DNA of 64,000 nucleotides from Mucilaginibacter sp. (GCF_025362475.1 NZ_JANYGH010000065.1:186001-250000), one strand, 5' to 3'; positions 25,178 to 35,290 are shown, counted from the stretch's first letter. Notes: generated by a model from the sequence alone, not told the origin. Numbers and translations: made by a program.

Positions 25178-26449
25178 TTAATCAATCCATTCAAACTTAG
25201 TATAGGGCACCAGTACCTCCGGTATCTTAATGCCCCTTTCTGTTTGGTTGTTCTCCAGCAATGTAGCCACAATACGCGGCAAAGCCAATGCGCTGCCATT
25301 AAGCGTATGTGCAAGCTGAGTTTTACCTTCGGCATTGCGGAAACGCAGTTTAAGGCGATTGCTCTGGAATGTTTCGAAATTGGATACGGAAGAAACTTCC
25401 AGCCAGCGTTGTTGAGCAGCACTCCAGGTTTCCATATCATAGGTTAAAGCCGAGCCAAAACCCATATCGCCGCCGCAAAGGCGCAATACACGGTAGGGCA
25501 GCCCAAGATTTTGCAATAACCCCTGCACATGGGCGCTCATAAGCTCCAGGGTTTCGTATGATTTATCGGGGTGTGCTATCTGTACAATCTCCACCTTATC
25601 AAACTGGTGCAGGCGGTTAAGTCCGCGTACATGTGCACCGTATGAACCTGCTTCACGACGGAAGCATGGCGTGTGGCCGCAGTTTTTAACGGGCAGGTCA
25701 TCTCCCTTAAGTATCACATCGCGGTATAGGTTGGTGATAGGCACTTCGGCTGTCGGGATGAGGTATAATTCATCTTCATTTACAAAGTACATCTGCCCTT
25801 CCTTATCAGGAAGTTGACCTGTACCAAAACCAGAATCCTTATTAACCATCAATGGTACGCTAACTTCGCTGTAGCCTGCTTTTTCGGCTTCATCAATAAA
25901 ATAATTGATTAAGGCGCGTTGAAGTTTGGCTCCTTTGTTTTTATATACCGGGAAGCCAGCCCCGGTTATTTTAACGCCAAGTTCAAAGTCAATTAAGCTG
26001 TATTTTGCTGCCAGCTCCCAATGTGGCAATGCATTTGCAGGCAATTCGGGCTTAGCGCCATTCTCTAAAACCACCTCATTCTCTTCGGGGGTTAAGCCTT
26101 TTGGTACAGAGCTATGTGGCAAATTAGGGAGTAATACCAGTTTTTGATATAGTTCTTCCTCGGTTGCGGCAAGTTGCTCGGCAAACTTTTTTATATCTTC
26201 TTTCCAGGTTCCTGTTTTTGATTTTACCTCTTCAGCTTCGGCTTTTTTGCCGGCACGCATCAGCTCGCCAATTTGTTTGGCGGCAGCATTGGCCTCGGCC
26301 GAAACAGTATCCATACTGGTTTGGGTTGAACGACGTTTATCATCTAACCCTATTATCTCATCAACCAGTTCGGGCTGTTTAAAATTTTTTACAGCCAAAC
26401 GTTCTAAAACCTGTTCCCTGTTATCACGGATATAACTAACTTGCAGCAT
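25178..26449 (-). CDS. serS: Serine--tRNA ligase
   Basis: Charges tRNA-Ser and tRNA-Sec-type acceptors with serine. 423 residues from MLQVSYIRDNREQVLERL; a longer frame to 26569 has no family match. N-terminal antiparallel coiled-coil arm (about 30-105), then class II motifs: motif 2 region FRREAGSYGAHVRGLNRLHQF, SNFETFQSNRLKLRFR, and motif 3 LNGSALALPRIVATLLEN. Upstream minus-strand -7 box supports the start. Single gene with its own terminator. Confidence 0.97.
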   Translation of the reverse strand: MLQVSYIRDNREQVLERLAVKNFKQPELVDEIIGLDDKRRSTQTSMDTVSAEANAAAKQIGELMRAGKKAEAEEVKSKTGTWKEDIKKFAEQLAATEEELYQKLVLLPNLPHSSVPKGLTPEENEVVLENGAKPELPANALPHWELAAKYSLIDFELGVKITGAGFPVYKNKGAKLQRALINYFIDEAEKAGYSEVSVPLMVNKDSGFGTGQLPDKEGQMYFVNEDELYLIPTAEVPITNLYRDVILKGDDLPVKNCGHTPCFRREAGSYGAHVRGLNRLHQFDKVEIVQIAHPDKSYETLELMSAHVQGLLQNLGLPYRVLRLCGGDMGFGSALTYDMETWSAAQQRWLEVSSVSNFETFQSNRLKLRFRNAEGKTQLAHTLNGSALALPRIVATLLENNQTERGIKIPEVLVPYTKFEWID

Positions 26450-26464
26450 TATTTTATTTTTTGA

Positions 26465-26472
26465 CAAAGATA
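26465..26472 (-). promoter_or_regulatory. -7 promoter box for serS
   Basis: The minus strand reads TATCTTTG, identical to the gltX box, 15 bases upstream of the serS ATG. The -33 element is not obvious. Confidence 0.48.
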
Positions 26473-26619
26473 TAATCAGTTGGCGGTTTGCGGCGTGCAG
26501 TTTGCAGTTTTTTTCGGGAATAGGTTTGCAATGCCATTTTGAAGGCAAACAAAGTCCCCTGCTAATCACTAACTGCGAACGGAAAGCCCACTGCCCATTG
26601 TTAACTGCAAACTAAAAAA

Positions 26620-27339
26620 ATGCCCGGTAAACTATACTTAGTACCCACCCCAATTGGCAACCTGGAAGATATCACCTTCAGAGCGATTCGTGTATTGAAA
26701 GAGGTTGATCTGATCCTGGCCGAGGATACGCGAACATCTGCCCCCTTACTTAAACATTTTGATATTCATCAGAAAGTGTTTTCGCATCATCAGCATAATG
26801 AGCACCAGTCATCAAACGAGATAGTGAAATTTTTGCTGGAAGGAAAAAATATCGCGCTGATATCTGATGCCGGTACACCTGCCATATCCGACCCGGGCTT
26901 TTTCCTGGTTCGTGAAGCCTTAAAGTTTAATATTGATGTGGAATGTCTGCCCGGCGCTACGGCTTTTGTGCCAGCGTTGGTAAACTCCGGCTTCCCTACA
27001 GATAGGTTTTGTTTTGAGGGTTTTTTGCCATTGAAAAAAGGCAGGCAAACCCGGTATAAATTCCTGGCCCAGGAAGAGCGTACCATTATACTATATGAGT
27101 CGCCACATCGTTTATTGAAAACGCTGGATGAAATGGCTACTTATTTTGGTGCCGACAGGCAGATCTCGGTATCGCGCGAGCTAACTAAAATGTTCGAAGA
27201 AACCGTGAGGGGCACTGTTACCGAAGTGAAGCTGTATTTTGAAACGCATCCCTTAAAGGGCGAGTTTGTAATGTGTGTGGCAGGAGCCGAAGCAAAATCA
27301 TCTAAAGATAAATACAGGGAAGAAGAAACCGAAGAATAA
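26620..27339 (+). CDS. rsmI: 16S rRNA 2'-O-ribose C1402 methyltransferase RsmI
   Basis: SAM-dependent methylation of C1402 in the ribosomal P site. 239 residues of the tetrapyrrole-methylase fold: start KLYLVPTPIGNLEDITFRAI, then EDTRTSAPLLKHF, ALISDAGTPAISDPGF, PGATAFVPALVNSGFP, FEGFLPLKKG and YESPHRLLKTLDEM. All family blocks are intact. Eight bases separate it from the DUF1572 gene, and lnt follows, so the three probably form one transcript. Confidence 0.96.
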   Translation: MPGKLYLVPTPIGNLEDITFRAIRVLKEVDLILAEDTRTSAPLLKHFDIHQKVFSHHQHNEHQSSNEIVKFLLEGKNIALISDAGTPAISDPGFFLVREALKFNIDVECLPGATAFVPALVNSGFPTDRFCFEGFLPLKKGRQTRYKFLAQEERTIILYESPHRLLKTLDEMATYFGADRQISVSRELTKMFEETVRGTVTEVKLYFETHPLKGEFVMCVAGAEAKSSKDKYREEETEE

Positions 27340-27346
27340 GCCGATT

Positions 27347-27883
27347 ATGGAGATTTATTTGGATAGTGCAATAAAGCGATTTGCTTATTACAAAATGCTT
27401 GGGGAGCAAACCTTTGAGCAGTTGAATGATGCCGATTTATTTTGGCATTTCAATGATGAAAGCAATAGTATTGCCATTATAATTAAGCACCTATCCGGTA
27501 ATATGCTGTCGCGATGGTCGGACTTTTTAAATGCCGACGGAGAGAAACCATGGCGCAAGAGAGATGCCGAGTTTGAAGATGAAATTAACACCCGCGCCGA
27601 ACTGCTAAATATATGGAGTGAGGGTTGGGAATGCCTGTTTGCTGCATTAAGTTCAATAACGCCCGATGATTGGCAAAAAACTATTTATATCCGCAACGAA
27701 CCACATAGCGTTGTAGATGCAATTAACAGGCAGCTGGCACATTATCCATATCACGTGGGGCAGATTGTGTTTATTGGAAAGATGATTGCCGGTTCAAAAT
27801 GGAAATCGCTGTCAATCCCTAAAGGCGAATCAGAAACATTCAATGCAGCTAAATTTTCGGCCCCAAACGATACTATCAAATAA
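27347..27883 (+). CDS. DUF1572 family protein (DinB superfamily)
   Basis: 178 residues starting MEIYLDSAIKRFAYYKMLGE; a longer frame begins inside rsmI and was rejected. DinB-like helical bundle with family segments FWHFNDESNSIAIIIKHLSGNM, LSRWSDFLNADGEKPWR and LAHYPYHVGQIVFIGKMI, whose His residues suit a metal site. Enzymatic role unknown; some relatives are bacillithiol or mycothiol-dependent transferases. Sits between rsmI and lnt in the same direction. Confidence 0.88.
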   Translation: MEIYLDSAIKRFAYYKMLGEQTFEQLNDADLFWHFNDESNSIAIIIKHLSGNMLSRWSDFLNADGEKPWRKRDAEFEDEINTRAELLNIWSEGWECLFAALSSITPDDWQKTIYIRNEPHSVVDAINRQLAHYPYHVGQIVFIGKMIAGSKWKSLSIPKGESETFNAAKFSAPNDTIK

Positions 27884-27901
27884 GACTACATTATACATTT
27901 A

Positions 27902-29527
27902 ATGAAAAAAAATCTTCCCTTAGCCATACTTTCCGGCTTATTACTTTGGATAGCATGGCCGCCAACTCCTTACACTACCTTCCTGCTTTTTATTGGTTTT
28001 GTACCCATGCTGCTGGCGATGGAGAATATCATCGAATCAACAGCTGCAAAAAAGGGCCGACAGATTTTTAATGTAAGCTTTATCGGCTTTTTTGTTTGGA
28101 ATACAGCATCTATATATTGGGTATACAACGCGCTTAAACAAGTTGGCAATTTAGTGGCCATACCTATTACATTAATACCATATGCGCTGGGGCCACTGCT
28201 GATGGCCACTGCTTGCTGGCTGTATTATCGCTTGCGGCTGTTAACCAACCGGGGTTGGAGCCTGGCCGGATTGGTTTGCCTTTGGATAGCCTACGAATAC
28301 CTGCACCAAAGCTGGGACCTGAATTTTCCATGGATGACGCTGGGCAATGGCCTGGCGGTAACCCACCAATGGATTCAATGGTATGAATATACCGGGGTTT
28401 ACGGCGGTACTATTTGGATATGGGCTGTAAACATCCTGGCCTTTTTAATTTACGTTGGGATGCGCGAAGTCCAACCCAAACAGGTTAGGCTTAAACTCAT
28501 CACCGCTTTTGTGTTTACGTTGCTACTGCCAATAGGCTTTTCGTTAGTCACTTATTATAATTATACCGAGCAAAAAAATCCATCTAATATAGTTGCCGTT
28601 CAGCCTAATATTGATCCTTACGATAAGGAGGGCGTTATACCTGCTGCTTTGCAAATTGATGTGATGATTCACCTGTCGCGACAGATAGCCCAGCCCAATA
28701 CCGAGTTTTTTTTATGGCCTGAAACTGCCATTCCTGAATATATGGACGAGGATAAGATCCTGCAAAATACATATTACAAACAGGCCCATTACTTTTTACG
28801 CAATTACAAAAACGGCAACCTGTTAACCGGGGCTGAAACCTACAAGCTATACAATACCCGCAAAACACCAACGGCCAGCCCAACCCAACAGCCAGACTTA
28901 TTTGCAGATAATTTTAGCACGGCTATGAATATCGAAAACGGGGATAAAGTGCAGTTTTATCATAAATCGCGCCTGGTGCCGGGAGCAGAGTCATTACCTT
29001 TTGGCAATGCCCTATCGTTCTTAAAGCCGGTGTTTGAGCATTTGGGCGGTGCTACAGGTGCTTATGGTAGCCAGCCTGATGCAGAAGTTTTTTATTCGCA
29101 AAGCGGTATAGGCGTTGATCCGGTTATTTGTTTTGAATCAATCTGGGGGGGATACGTGGCCCGCTCTGTTAAAAAAGGGGCTCAGTTTATCGCCATTATT
29201 ACCAATGATGGCTGGTGGGAAAATACGTCGGGAAAGGATCAGCACCTGGACTATGCCAAGTTACGTGCCATTGAAACCCGCAGATGGGTAGCGCGATCAG
29301 CAAATACAGGCATCTCGGCATTCATCAATCAGCGCGGCGATATTGTACAGCAAACCAAATGGTGGACAAAAACGGCCATCAAACAGGATATTAACCTTAA
29401 CTCCGATCTTACCTTTTACGTTGAGCATGGCGATTATTTGCCAAAGGCTGGAAGTAGTATTGCGGTATTGCTGATGCTGTTTATTGTAATAAAGCCGCGG
29501 CTGAAAAAGAGGGCGATTGCAGCTTAA
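27902..29527 (+). CDS. lnt: Apolipoprotein N-acyltransferase
   Basis: Adds the third acyl chain to the N-terminal Cys of lipoproteins in the inner membrane. 541 residues: several N-terminal membrane helices (SGLLLWIAWPP onward), a nitrilase-like periplasmic domain from about 225 and a final helix. The catalytic triad is visible as Glu in LWPETAIPEY, Lys in FYHKSRLVPGAESLPFG and Cys in DPVICFESIWGG. NDGWWENTSGKDQHL and ETRRWVARSANTGISAFI are also typical. Lipoprotein substrates are present in the window. Confidence 0.95.
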   Translation: MKKNLPLAILSGLLLWIAWPPTPYTTFLLFIGFVPMLLAMENIIESTAAKKGRQIFNVSFIGFFVWNTASIYWVYNALKQVGNLVAIPITLIPYALGPLLMATACWLYYRLRLLTNRGWSLAGLVCLWIAYEYLHQSWDLNFPWMTLGNGLAVTHQWIQWYEYTGVYGGTIWIWAVNILAFLIYVGMREVQPKQVRLKLITAFVFTLLLPIGFSLVTYYNYTEQKNPSNIVAVQPNIDPYDKEGVIPAALQIDVMIHLSRQIAQPNTEFFLWPETAIPEYMDEDKILQNTYYKQAHYFLRNYKNGNLLTGAETYKLYNTRKTPTASPTQQPDLFADNFSTAMNIENGDKVQFYHKSRLVPGAESLPFGNALSFLKPVFEHLGGATGAYGSQPDAEVFYSQSGIGVDPVICFESIWGGYVARSVKKGAQFIAIITNDGWWENTSGKDQHLDYAKLRAIETRRWVARSANTGISAFINQRGDIVQQTKWWTKTAIKQDINLNSDLTFYVEHGDYLPKAGSSIAVLLMLFIVIKPRLKKRAIAA

Positions 29528-29549
29528 GGAAAATATAGAAACGTATTGT

Positions 29550-30410
29550 TTAGGCTAACTGCTCATTCCGTTTTAAGATAAACGCCATCAGATCACTGAT
29601 GGGTTGCTTAATGATCTTGCCTGTTTTTACACCTTGCGTGTGGCAAAGCGCGGTAAGCTCTTCAGCAAAAAAATAGGCTATCGATCCTACAAAATGGCAT
29701 TTGTATTTATGGTATTCAGGATATGATTTAATGTTGGTTTCGATGAATTCCAGTAAGCCCCGCTGTAAAACTTCCTGTCCGTACGGCGTGGTTTTAATCT
29801 CACTTACAAATTTGGAGAAGGATGCGAGGTAAGTGTTGCCGTTAGCCTTTTGATAAACATTTTTGATGGCGATATCCTTGTTCAGGTGATACGCTTCTTC
29901 AAACCGTTCATTGATCTCGGCAGGCATCCGGCCATATAAAAAATCGGTGATCAGGGTTTTGCCAAACCATGTACCAGATCCTTCATCGCCCAAAACATAC
30001 CCCAGGCCATGTTGACCTTCAAATATCTCCTGTCCATCAAAAAAAGAGATGTTTGATCCAGTACCCATCACGCAACAAATGCCTTTTTCGTGGCCGCAAG
30101 TTGCATAAGCACAGCCCAAAAGGTCGCTATCAACAGAGACATAAGCTTTAGGGAAATGCAGGCTGATGGCATTCGATACAATTTCGTGCCTGTCCGGACT
30201 GGAGCAGCCGGCTCCAAAGAAATAAATTTCATCAATGCTATCGGCATAGGCAAGCATTCCCGGCGCCTGGTCATGAATTATTTTGGCTATTTCTTTTTCG
30301 CTTAAAAAGTACGGGTTTAACCCCGCTGTTTTAAAAGCTACCGGTTCCTGTTGAGGGATGTGTAGCAACCAGTCTGTTTTTGACGATCCGCTATCTGCTA
30401 CTAAGATCAT
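29550..30410 (-). CDS. BadF/BadG-type ATPase, probable N-acetylglucosamine kinase
   Basis: 286-residue sugar-kinase-like (ASKHA) ATPase. Phosphate-1 segment VADSGSSKTDWLL at the N-terminus, FFGAGCSSPD near 70, VDSDLLGCAYATCG, and the adenosine region CCVMGTGSNISFFDG and LGDEGSGTWFGK (about 125-150). This is the arrangement of N-acetylglucosamine kinase (NAGK) and BadF/BcrD relatives; the short Bacteroidota form is usually annotated as GlcNAc kinase, perhaps for peptidoglycan recycling. Its ATG overlaps the TGA of a response regulator gene, so the two are coupled. Confidence 0.85.
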   Translation of the reverse strand: MILVADSGSSKTDWLLHIPQQEPVAFKTAGLNPYFLSEKEIAKIIHDQAPGMLAYADSIDEIYFFGAGCSSPDRHEIVSNAISLHFPKAYVSVDSDLLGCAYATCGHEKGICCVMGTGSNISFFDGQEIFEGQHGLGYVLGDEGSGTWFGKTLITDFLYGRMPAEINERFEEAYHLNKDIAIKNVYQKANGNTYLASFSKFVSEIKTTPYGQEVLQRGLLEFIETNIKSYPEYHKYKCHFVGSIAYFFAEELTALCHTQGVKTGKIIKQPISDLMAFILKRNEQLA

Positions 30411-30787
30411 GCACTAAGTTCTTCAAGGGCTTTTGTGGTTAACGGCTTATGTATAAGTTGGGTAATGTATTTATTGTCAGCTGATTGTTGCATATCAGTT
30501 GGATCAAGCGAAGAAGAAAGCATAAATATTTTTATGTTCTCCTTATCAATTTCCAGCAAATCATATTCCTGCAAAAACTCAAACCCATCCATGGTAGGCA
30601 TACGGATATCAAGAAAGATAACATCAGGCTTAACAATGCCAGACCTGAGTGAATCAATAGCCTCCGTTGGCGATTGACGCACAATTATCGTCTCGGCAAA
30701 ATTGCTGGCCTCTAAAACCTTGCGCGTAACAAAGTTATCGATGTAGTTATCATCAATTAACAAGCAAATTTTGTAAGGGATAGACAT
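30407..30787 (-). CDS. Stand-alone response regulator receiver protein
   Basis: 126-residue CheY-like protein with no output domain. Acidic pair DDN (12-14), phosphoacceptor Asp60 in VIFLDIRMPTMDG, the Ser/Thr switch in FMLSSSLD and the conserved Lys in IHKPLT. Translationally coupled to the BadF-type kinase by a four-base ATGA overlap. No histidine kinase is adjacent. A minus-strand TATATTTG -7 box lies at 30792-30799. Confidence 0.92.
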   Translation of the reverse strand: MSIPYKICLLIDDNYIDNFVTRKVLEASNFAETIIVRQSPTEAIDSLRSGIVKPDVIFLDIRMPTMDGFEFLQEYDLLEIDKENIKIFMLSSSLDPTDMQQSADNKYITQLIHKPLTTKALEELSA

Positions 30788-30791
30788 ACAC

Positions 30792-30799
30792 CAAATATA
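30792..30799 (-). promoter_or_regulatory. -7 promoter box for response regulator/kinase pair
   Basis: The minus strand reads TATATTTG (TAnnTTTG), four bases upstream of the ATG at 30787, suggesting a leaderless transcript. Confidence 0.42.
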
Positions 30800-30834
30800 T
30801 GTGTTTTTACAAGTAAATTAAAAAATATGCTTTT

Positions 30835-32154
30835 TTATTGAATGTTTATGCTGTTTGTGATTTGTTTGAGGGTAATTTCTGCTTGTTTTGACTGGTATTG
30901 GGCTGCAAAAAACTTTGATTGTGCATCAAGGTAATTACGTTGAGCCTCCCGAATCTCGAGCGGGGTGATGTTGCCCAGCTTATATTTTTCCAATGAAATG
31001 TCAAGGTTTTTCTTGGCTATTACCACATTGGCCTGCCCCAGCTTGATCAGGTCAAGGCCCGATAGGTAGGAGGCATATAGGCTGTTCACCTGGGTTTCTA
31101 CATTCAGCTGAATTTTTTTAGCGTTGATGTTTGCGTTGTCTATCTGGATTTTGGCGTTCCGTTCGCGGCGGGTTTGGTTAAAGCCATCAAAAATATTGAT
31201 GGTGGCCGTTAAGCCATAATTTAAGCCATGGGTGTTTTGCTGCAAAGTAAAGCCTGCAGGTGTTTTATTATCGCTAAAAGTATAGCCCGATGTTACAGCC
31301 ACCTGTGGATAACGGGTAGCGCGCACCTGTTTCAGGTTGATCTCGGCCAGTCGACGGTTTATTTGTGTAGATAATATAGTTGGGTTTTGTAATTGGGCGT
31401 TGGTTAAAATATCGCCCAACAGTAACTTTTCATCTACAACAATGGTATCTGCTACAGAAAAATCTGTTTGAAGATCGCGAACCAGGATCTGGTTGAGCAA
31501 AATTTTGGTGGTTTTAAACATCTGGAATTGCGTAACCAGGTTGGCGGTATCGGTATTTAAGTTTACCTGCGCGTTTAAAACATCCAGCTTTGATGCCCGG
31601 CCGACATGAAATTTATCATTGGCATAACGCAGTTGTGTGCGCGAAATATCAATGGCCCCCTTTAATGCTTTTATTTGTTCGTTTTGGCTGATGAGGTCAT
31701 AGTAGGTACCTATCACGTTGGCAACGGTATTTTGTATGGTATCCTGCAAGCGTAAAGCGCCAAGTTTATCCAGTTGTTGCAACTGATCATAAGTGGCAAA
31801 CATGTTAAAGCCATCAAAAATGGTCCAGTTAAGCGCAACGCCGTAATTGATACCAGAGTTTGCCGCATTGTGGATGTTATTCACCGAGCCGTCGCTACGG
31901 GTTTGTTTGGTGGTTTGCCTGCTGTTGGTAGATGCAAAATTGCCGTTCACCTGTGGTAAAATGCCCGCGTTGCCAAGTGTAACGTTGTTAGCGGCTATGG
32001 TTTTGTTGTTTTGCGATAGCTTGATGTTGTAATTGTTTTTCAAAGCTATTTCAACCGCGTCTTTTAATGTAAGCAGCGGTGCATCCTGCGCCCATGTGTT
32101 TATACCCAAAAAGGTACAGCAAAAAAACAGGAACGCTATTTTTTTAATGATCAT
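30835..32154 (-). CDS. TolC family outer-membrane efflux protein
   Basis: 439 residues with signal peptide (1-22, cleaved near WAQDAP). It has the duplicated TolC/OEP pattern: LTLKDAVEIALKNNYNIKLSQ at the start of repeat 1, and KLGNITPLEIREAQRNYLDAQ in the second half, with long amphipathic helices between. Forms the trimeric outer-membrane channel for the RND pump encoded five bases upstream. Last gene of the marR-adaptor-RND-TolC operon. Confidence 0.94.
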   Translation of the reverse strand: MIIKKIAFLFFCCTFLGINTWAQDAPLLTLKDAVEIALKNNYNIKLSQNNKTIAANNVTLGNAGILPQVNGNFASTNSRQTTKQTRSDGSVNNIHNAANSGINYGVALNWTIFDGFNMFATYDQLQQLDKLGALRLQDTIQNTVANVIGTYYDLISQNEQIKALKGAIDISRTQLRYANDKFHVGRASKLDVLNAQVNLNTDTANLVTQFQMFKTTKILLNQILVRDLQTDFSVADTIVVDEKLLLGDILTNAQLQNPTILSTQINRRLAEINLKQVRATRYPQVAVTSGYTFSDNKTPAGFTLQQNTHGLNYGLTATINIFDGFNQTRRERNAKIQIDNANINAKKIQLNVETQVNSLYASYLSGLDLIKLGQANVVIAKKNLDISLEKYKLGNITPLEIREAQRNYLDAQSKFFAAQYQSKQAEITLKQITNSINIQ

Positions 32155-32159
32155 ATCGC

Positions 32160-35100
32160 TTAAAAATTTTCAATAAGTTTTGGTTTTTTCTCTGTTTTGA
32201 TTTCTTCTTCCGGCTCCTCTTCAGGGTCGTGGCGTGTTTTTGAAGCAAAGATCACGTACATCATCGGAATGATGTATAGCGTTAATACCAGGGAAAATAA
32301 CATACCACCCATGATTACTATACCCAGGGATACCCGGCTTTTTGCCCCGGCTCCCAGTGCAAACGCGATAGGTACAGAACCTAACACAACAGCCAAACTG
32401 GTCATTAAAATAGGGCGTAAGCGGGCGGTGGCTGCTTCAACGGCTGCTTCATATTTGCTGATGCCATGTTCCATCCGCTGGTTGGCAAATTCAACAATGA
32501 GGATACCATTTTTGGTTACCAGCCCCACCAGCGTAATTATCCCGATTTCGCTGAAAATATTAAGTGTTTGGTTAAATAGCCATAAGGACATGAACGCACC
32601 CGAAATAGCCAATGGCACGGTGAGCATCACGATGAAAGGGTCCATAAAGCTTTCAAATTGCGCCGCAAGTACCAGGTATATCAACAACAGGGCAAAGCCA
32701 AATGCAAACAGGATGTTTGATGATCCTTCCGCATAATCGCGCGATGGCCCGCTTAACGCGGTGCTGAATGTTTCATCAAGTAAGCTTTTAGAGATGCGGT
32801 CCATCTCGGCAATACCATCACCAACGGTTTTGCCTGGTGCTAAACCTGCCTGTACCGTGGCAGATTTGTAACGGTTAAAGTGGTAAATAGCCGGGGGGGT
32901 TGCACCTTCGGTAGTTTTTACCACGTTATCCAGCTGTACCAATCCGCCTTTGCTGCTGCGCACATAAACCGATCTCAGATCGAGCGGCTGATCGCGGTTG
33001 GCCCTGTCAACCTGGGCAATTACCTGATATTGCTTTCCGTTGATCAAAAAGTAATCTAAACGGCCTGCACTATAGTATAATTGTAAAGTTTGGGCAATGT
33101 CATCTACAGAAACCCCAAGGTCACGCGCCCGGTCACGGTCGGTAACCACCCTCAATTCGGGCTTGGTAAACTTAAGGTTCACATCCGTTCCCTGGAAAAC
33201 CGGGCTTCGCGATACTTCTGCAAAAAACTTAGGCAATACGGCCCGGATCTTTTCAAAATCCTGATTCTGGATAACATATTGTACCGGCAATGAGGTACGC
33301 GCGCCGCTACCACCACCACTTATTGTTTGTTCCTGTACCACAATAGCGCGGGCATCGGGCATTTTACTCAGCTTTTTATTCATCCAGTCGGCAAGTTGCT
33401 GCTGTGTGCGCTCCCGTTTATCAGGAGCAACCAGGCCTATACGGCCAAAGCCAGAGTTGGCCGAGCCTCCACCACCAAAGGATGGAGAAACAATTTCAAG
33501 ATTGATGTTAGCTTCGGGGATGGAGTCTTCAACGATGTTGGCCACCTTATCCATATATTTGGTCATGTACTCATAGGTGGCCCCCTCAGATCCGGTTACA
33601 CTGTAGCGTAATAAGCTGCGGTCATCCAAAGGAGCAAGTTCTGATGGAATCACCTTAACAAGTACCCCGATAATAACTATCGATACGATCAGGATCACGA
33701 ACGATACCCAGCGTACCTTCATAAACTTAACCAATGTTTCGGTATATGAATTGGTCATGTTAACGAAGAACGGCTCTGTTCTTTCGTAAAACTTAGATTT
33801 TTTGTTACTCTTGCGGATCAGCTTAACATTCAGCATCGGTGTTAATGACAGGGATACAAAGGCCGATATTAATACCGCCCCGGCAACTACTACCGCAAAT
33901 TCCCGAAACAACCTGCCCGTAAAGCCCTGTAAAAACACGATGGGTAAAAATACTGCCGCCAATGTAACCGATGTGGATACTACCGCGAAAAAAATCTCGG
34001 CAGAACCTTCAAAGGCCGCTTTGCGTATTGCCATGCCGGCCTCTACTTTTTTGTAGATGTTTTCTGTTACAACAATACCATCATCCACCACCAGCCCCGT
34101 TGCCAGTACAATACCCAGCAGGGTTAATATGTTGATAGAAAAGCCGAAAACATACATAATAAAGAAAGCTCCAATCAATGATACCGGGATATCAATCAGC
34201 GGGCGAAAAGCGATCAGCCAATCTCTGAAGAACAGGTAGATAATGATAACTACCAGCACAAACGAGATAAGAAGTGTTTCCTGCACCTCGGTAATGGATT
34301 GATTGATGAACCGGGTATTATCCAGCGCCACTTTTACAGATATATCTGGTGGGAGATCTTTTTTGATCTGCTCCAGCCGCGTATAAAAATCTTTGGCTAT
34401 CTGTACATAGTTAGCGCCGGGTTGTGGCACAAGGGCCAGGGCCACCATCGGCACCCCCGACTCTTTAAATATGGTTTCTTCATTTGCCGAACCTAAAACA
34501 GCATACCCAATATCGCTAAGGTGGATTACCCGGGTGCTATCGGCACGAATAATGAGGTTGTTAAAATCTTTTTCTGTTGATAATTTACCCAGGGCCCTGA
34601 TGGTTACTTCGGTATTATTACCTTCAATTTTACCGGCTGGGAGCTCCACATTTTCCTTGGCCAGGGCCGCTCCAATATCGGTAGCGGTAAGGCCCAGGGC
34701 CGATAGCTTGGTGGGATCTATCCATAAGCGCATGGCATATTGCCGCTGGCCCTGTATGTTAATGGTACTTACACCGGGGATGGTTTGCAAGCCTTCCTGC
34801 AATACGTTCTCGGCATAGTCATCCAACTGGGTTATGTTACGGGTGTTACTGCTTACCGTAAGGGTAATTATCTGATCGGCGCTGGCATCGGCTTTGGTAA
34901 CTACCGGCGGCGCATTTATATCCTGTGGCAGCTGGCGCTGTGCCTGCGCAACCTTATCGCGGACGTCGTTCGCGGCCGTTTCAAGGTCGGCATCAAGGTC
35001 AAACTCAACCGTGATATTACTTTGCCCAACAGAACTTGTTGAGGAAATATTACGGATTCCCGGTACGCCGTTGATGGATTTCTCCAAAGGCTCGGTTATC

Positions 35101-35285
35101 TGCGATTCAATTACATCCGCATTGGCGCCAGAGTAACTGGTGGATACAGAAATAATTGGCGGGTCAACCGAAGGGAAATCCCTAACTCCTAAAAATTTAT
35201 AGCCTATGATACCAAATACAACAATAACCACAGACATTACTGTTGCCAATACCGGCCTTTTTATACTAACTGAGGATAAACTCAT
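32160..35285 (-). CDS. RND family efflux transporter permease (HAE1 type)
   Basis: 1041-residue inner-membrane pump with twelve membrane helices in two repeats. Opens SLSSVSIKRPVLATVMSVVIVVFG. The proton-relay Asp pair is in TM4 (LATGLVVDDGIVVTENIYKKV), and the TM11 segment LVGLVTKNGILIVEFANQ is typical. The periplasmic docking loops are present and a Glu/Lys-rich tail closes the protein. Substrates are probably hydrophobic or amphiphilic drugs. Five-base gaps to both neighbours show a tight operon. Confidence 0.96.
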   Translation of the reverse strand: MSLSSVSIKRPVLATVMSVVIVVFGIIGYKFLGVRDFPSVDPPIISVSTSYSGANADVIESQITEPLEKSINGVPGIRNISSTSSVGQSNITVEFDLDADLETAANDVRDKVAQAQRQLPQDINAPPVVTKADASADQIITLTVSSNTRNITQLDDYAENVLQEGLQTIPGVSTINIQGQRQYAMRLWIDPTKLSALGLTATDIGAALAKENVELPAGKIEGNNTEVTIRALGKLSTEKDFNNLIIRADSTRVIHLSDIGYAVLGSANEETIFKESGVPMVALALVPQPGANYVQIAKDFYTRLEQIKKDLPPDISVKVALDNTRFINQSITEVQETLLISFVLVVIIIYLFFRDWLIAFRPLIDIPVSLIGAFFIMYVFGFSINILTLLGIVLATGLVVDDGIVVTENIYKKVEAGMAIRKAAFEGSAEIFFAVVSTSVTLAAVFLPIVFLQGFTGRLFREFAVVVAGAVLISAFVSLSLTPMLNVKLIRKSNKKSKFYERTEPFFVNMTNSYTETLVKFMKVRWVSFVILIVSIVIIGVLVKVIPSELAPLDDRSLLRYSVTGSEGATYEYMTKYMDKVANIVEDSIPEANINLEIVSPSFGGGGSANSGFGRIGLVAPDKRERTQQQLADWMNKKLSKMPDARAIVVQEQTISGGGSGARTSLPVQYVIQNQDFEKIRAVLPKFFAEVSRSPVFQGTDVNLKFTKPELRVVTDRDRARDLGVSVDDIAQTLQLYYSAGRLDYFLINGKQYQVIAQVDRANRDQPLDLRSVYVRSSKGGLVQLDNVVKTTEGATPPAIYHFNRYKSATVQAGLAPGKTVGDGIAEMDRISKSLLDETFSTALSGPSRDYAEGSSNILFAFGFALLLIYLVLAAQFESFMDPFIVMLTVPLAISGAFMSLWLFNQTLNIFSEIGIITLVGLVTKNGILIVEFANQRMEHGISKYEAAVEAATARLRPILMTSLAVVLGSVPIAFALGAGAKSRVSLGIVIMGGMLFSLVLTLYIIPMMYVIFASKTRHDPEEEPEEEIKTEKKPKLIENF

Positions 35286-35290
35286 AATGG

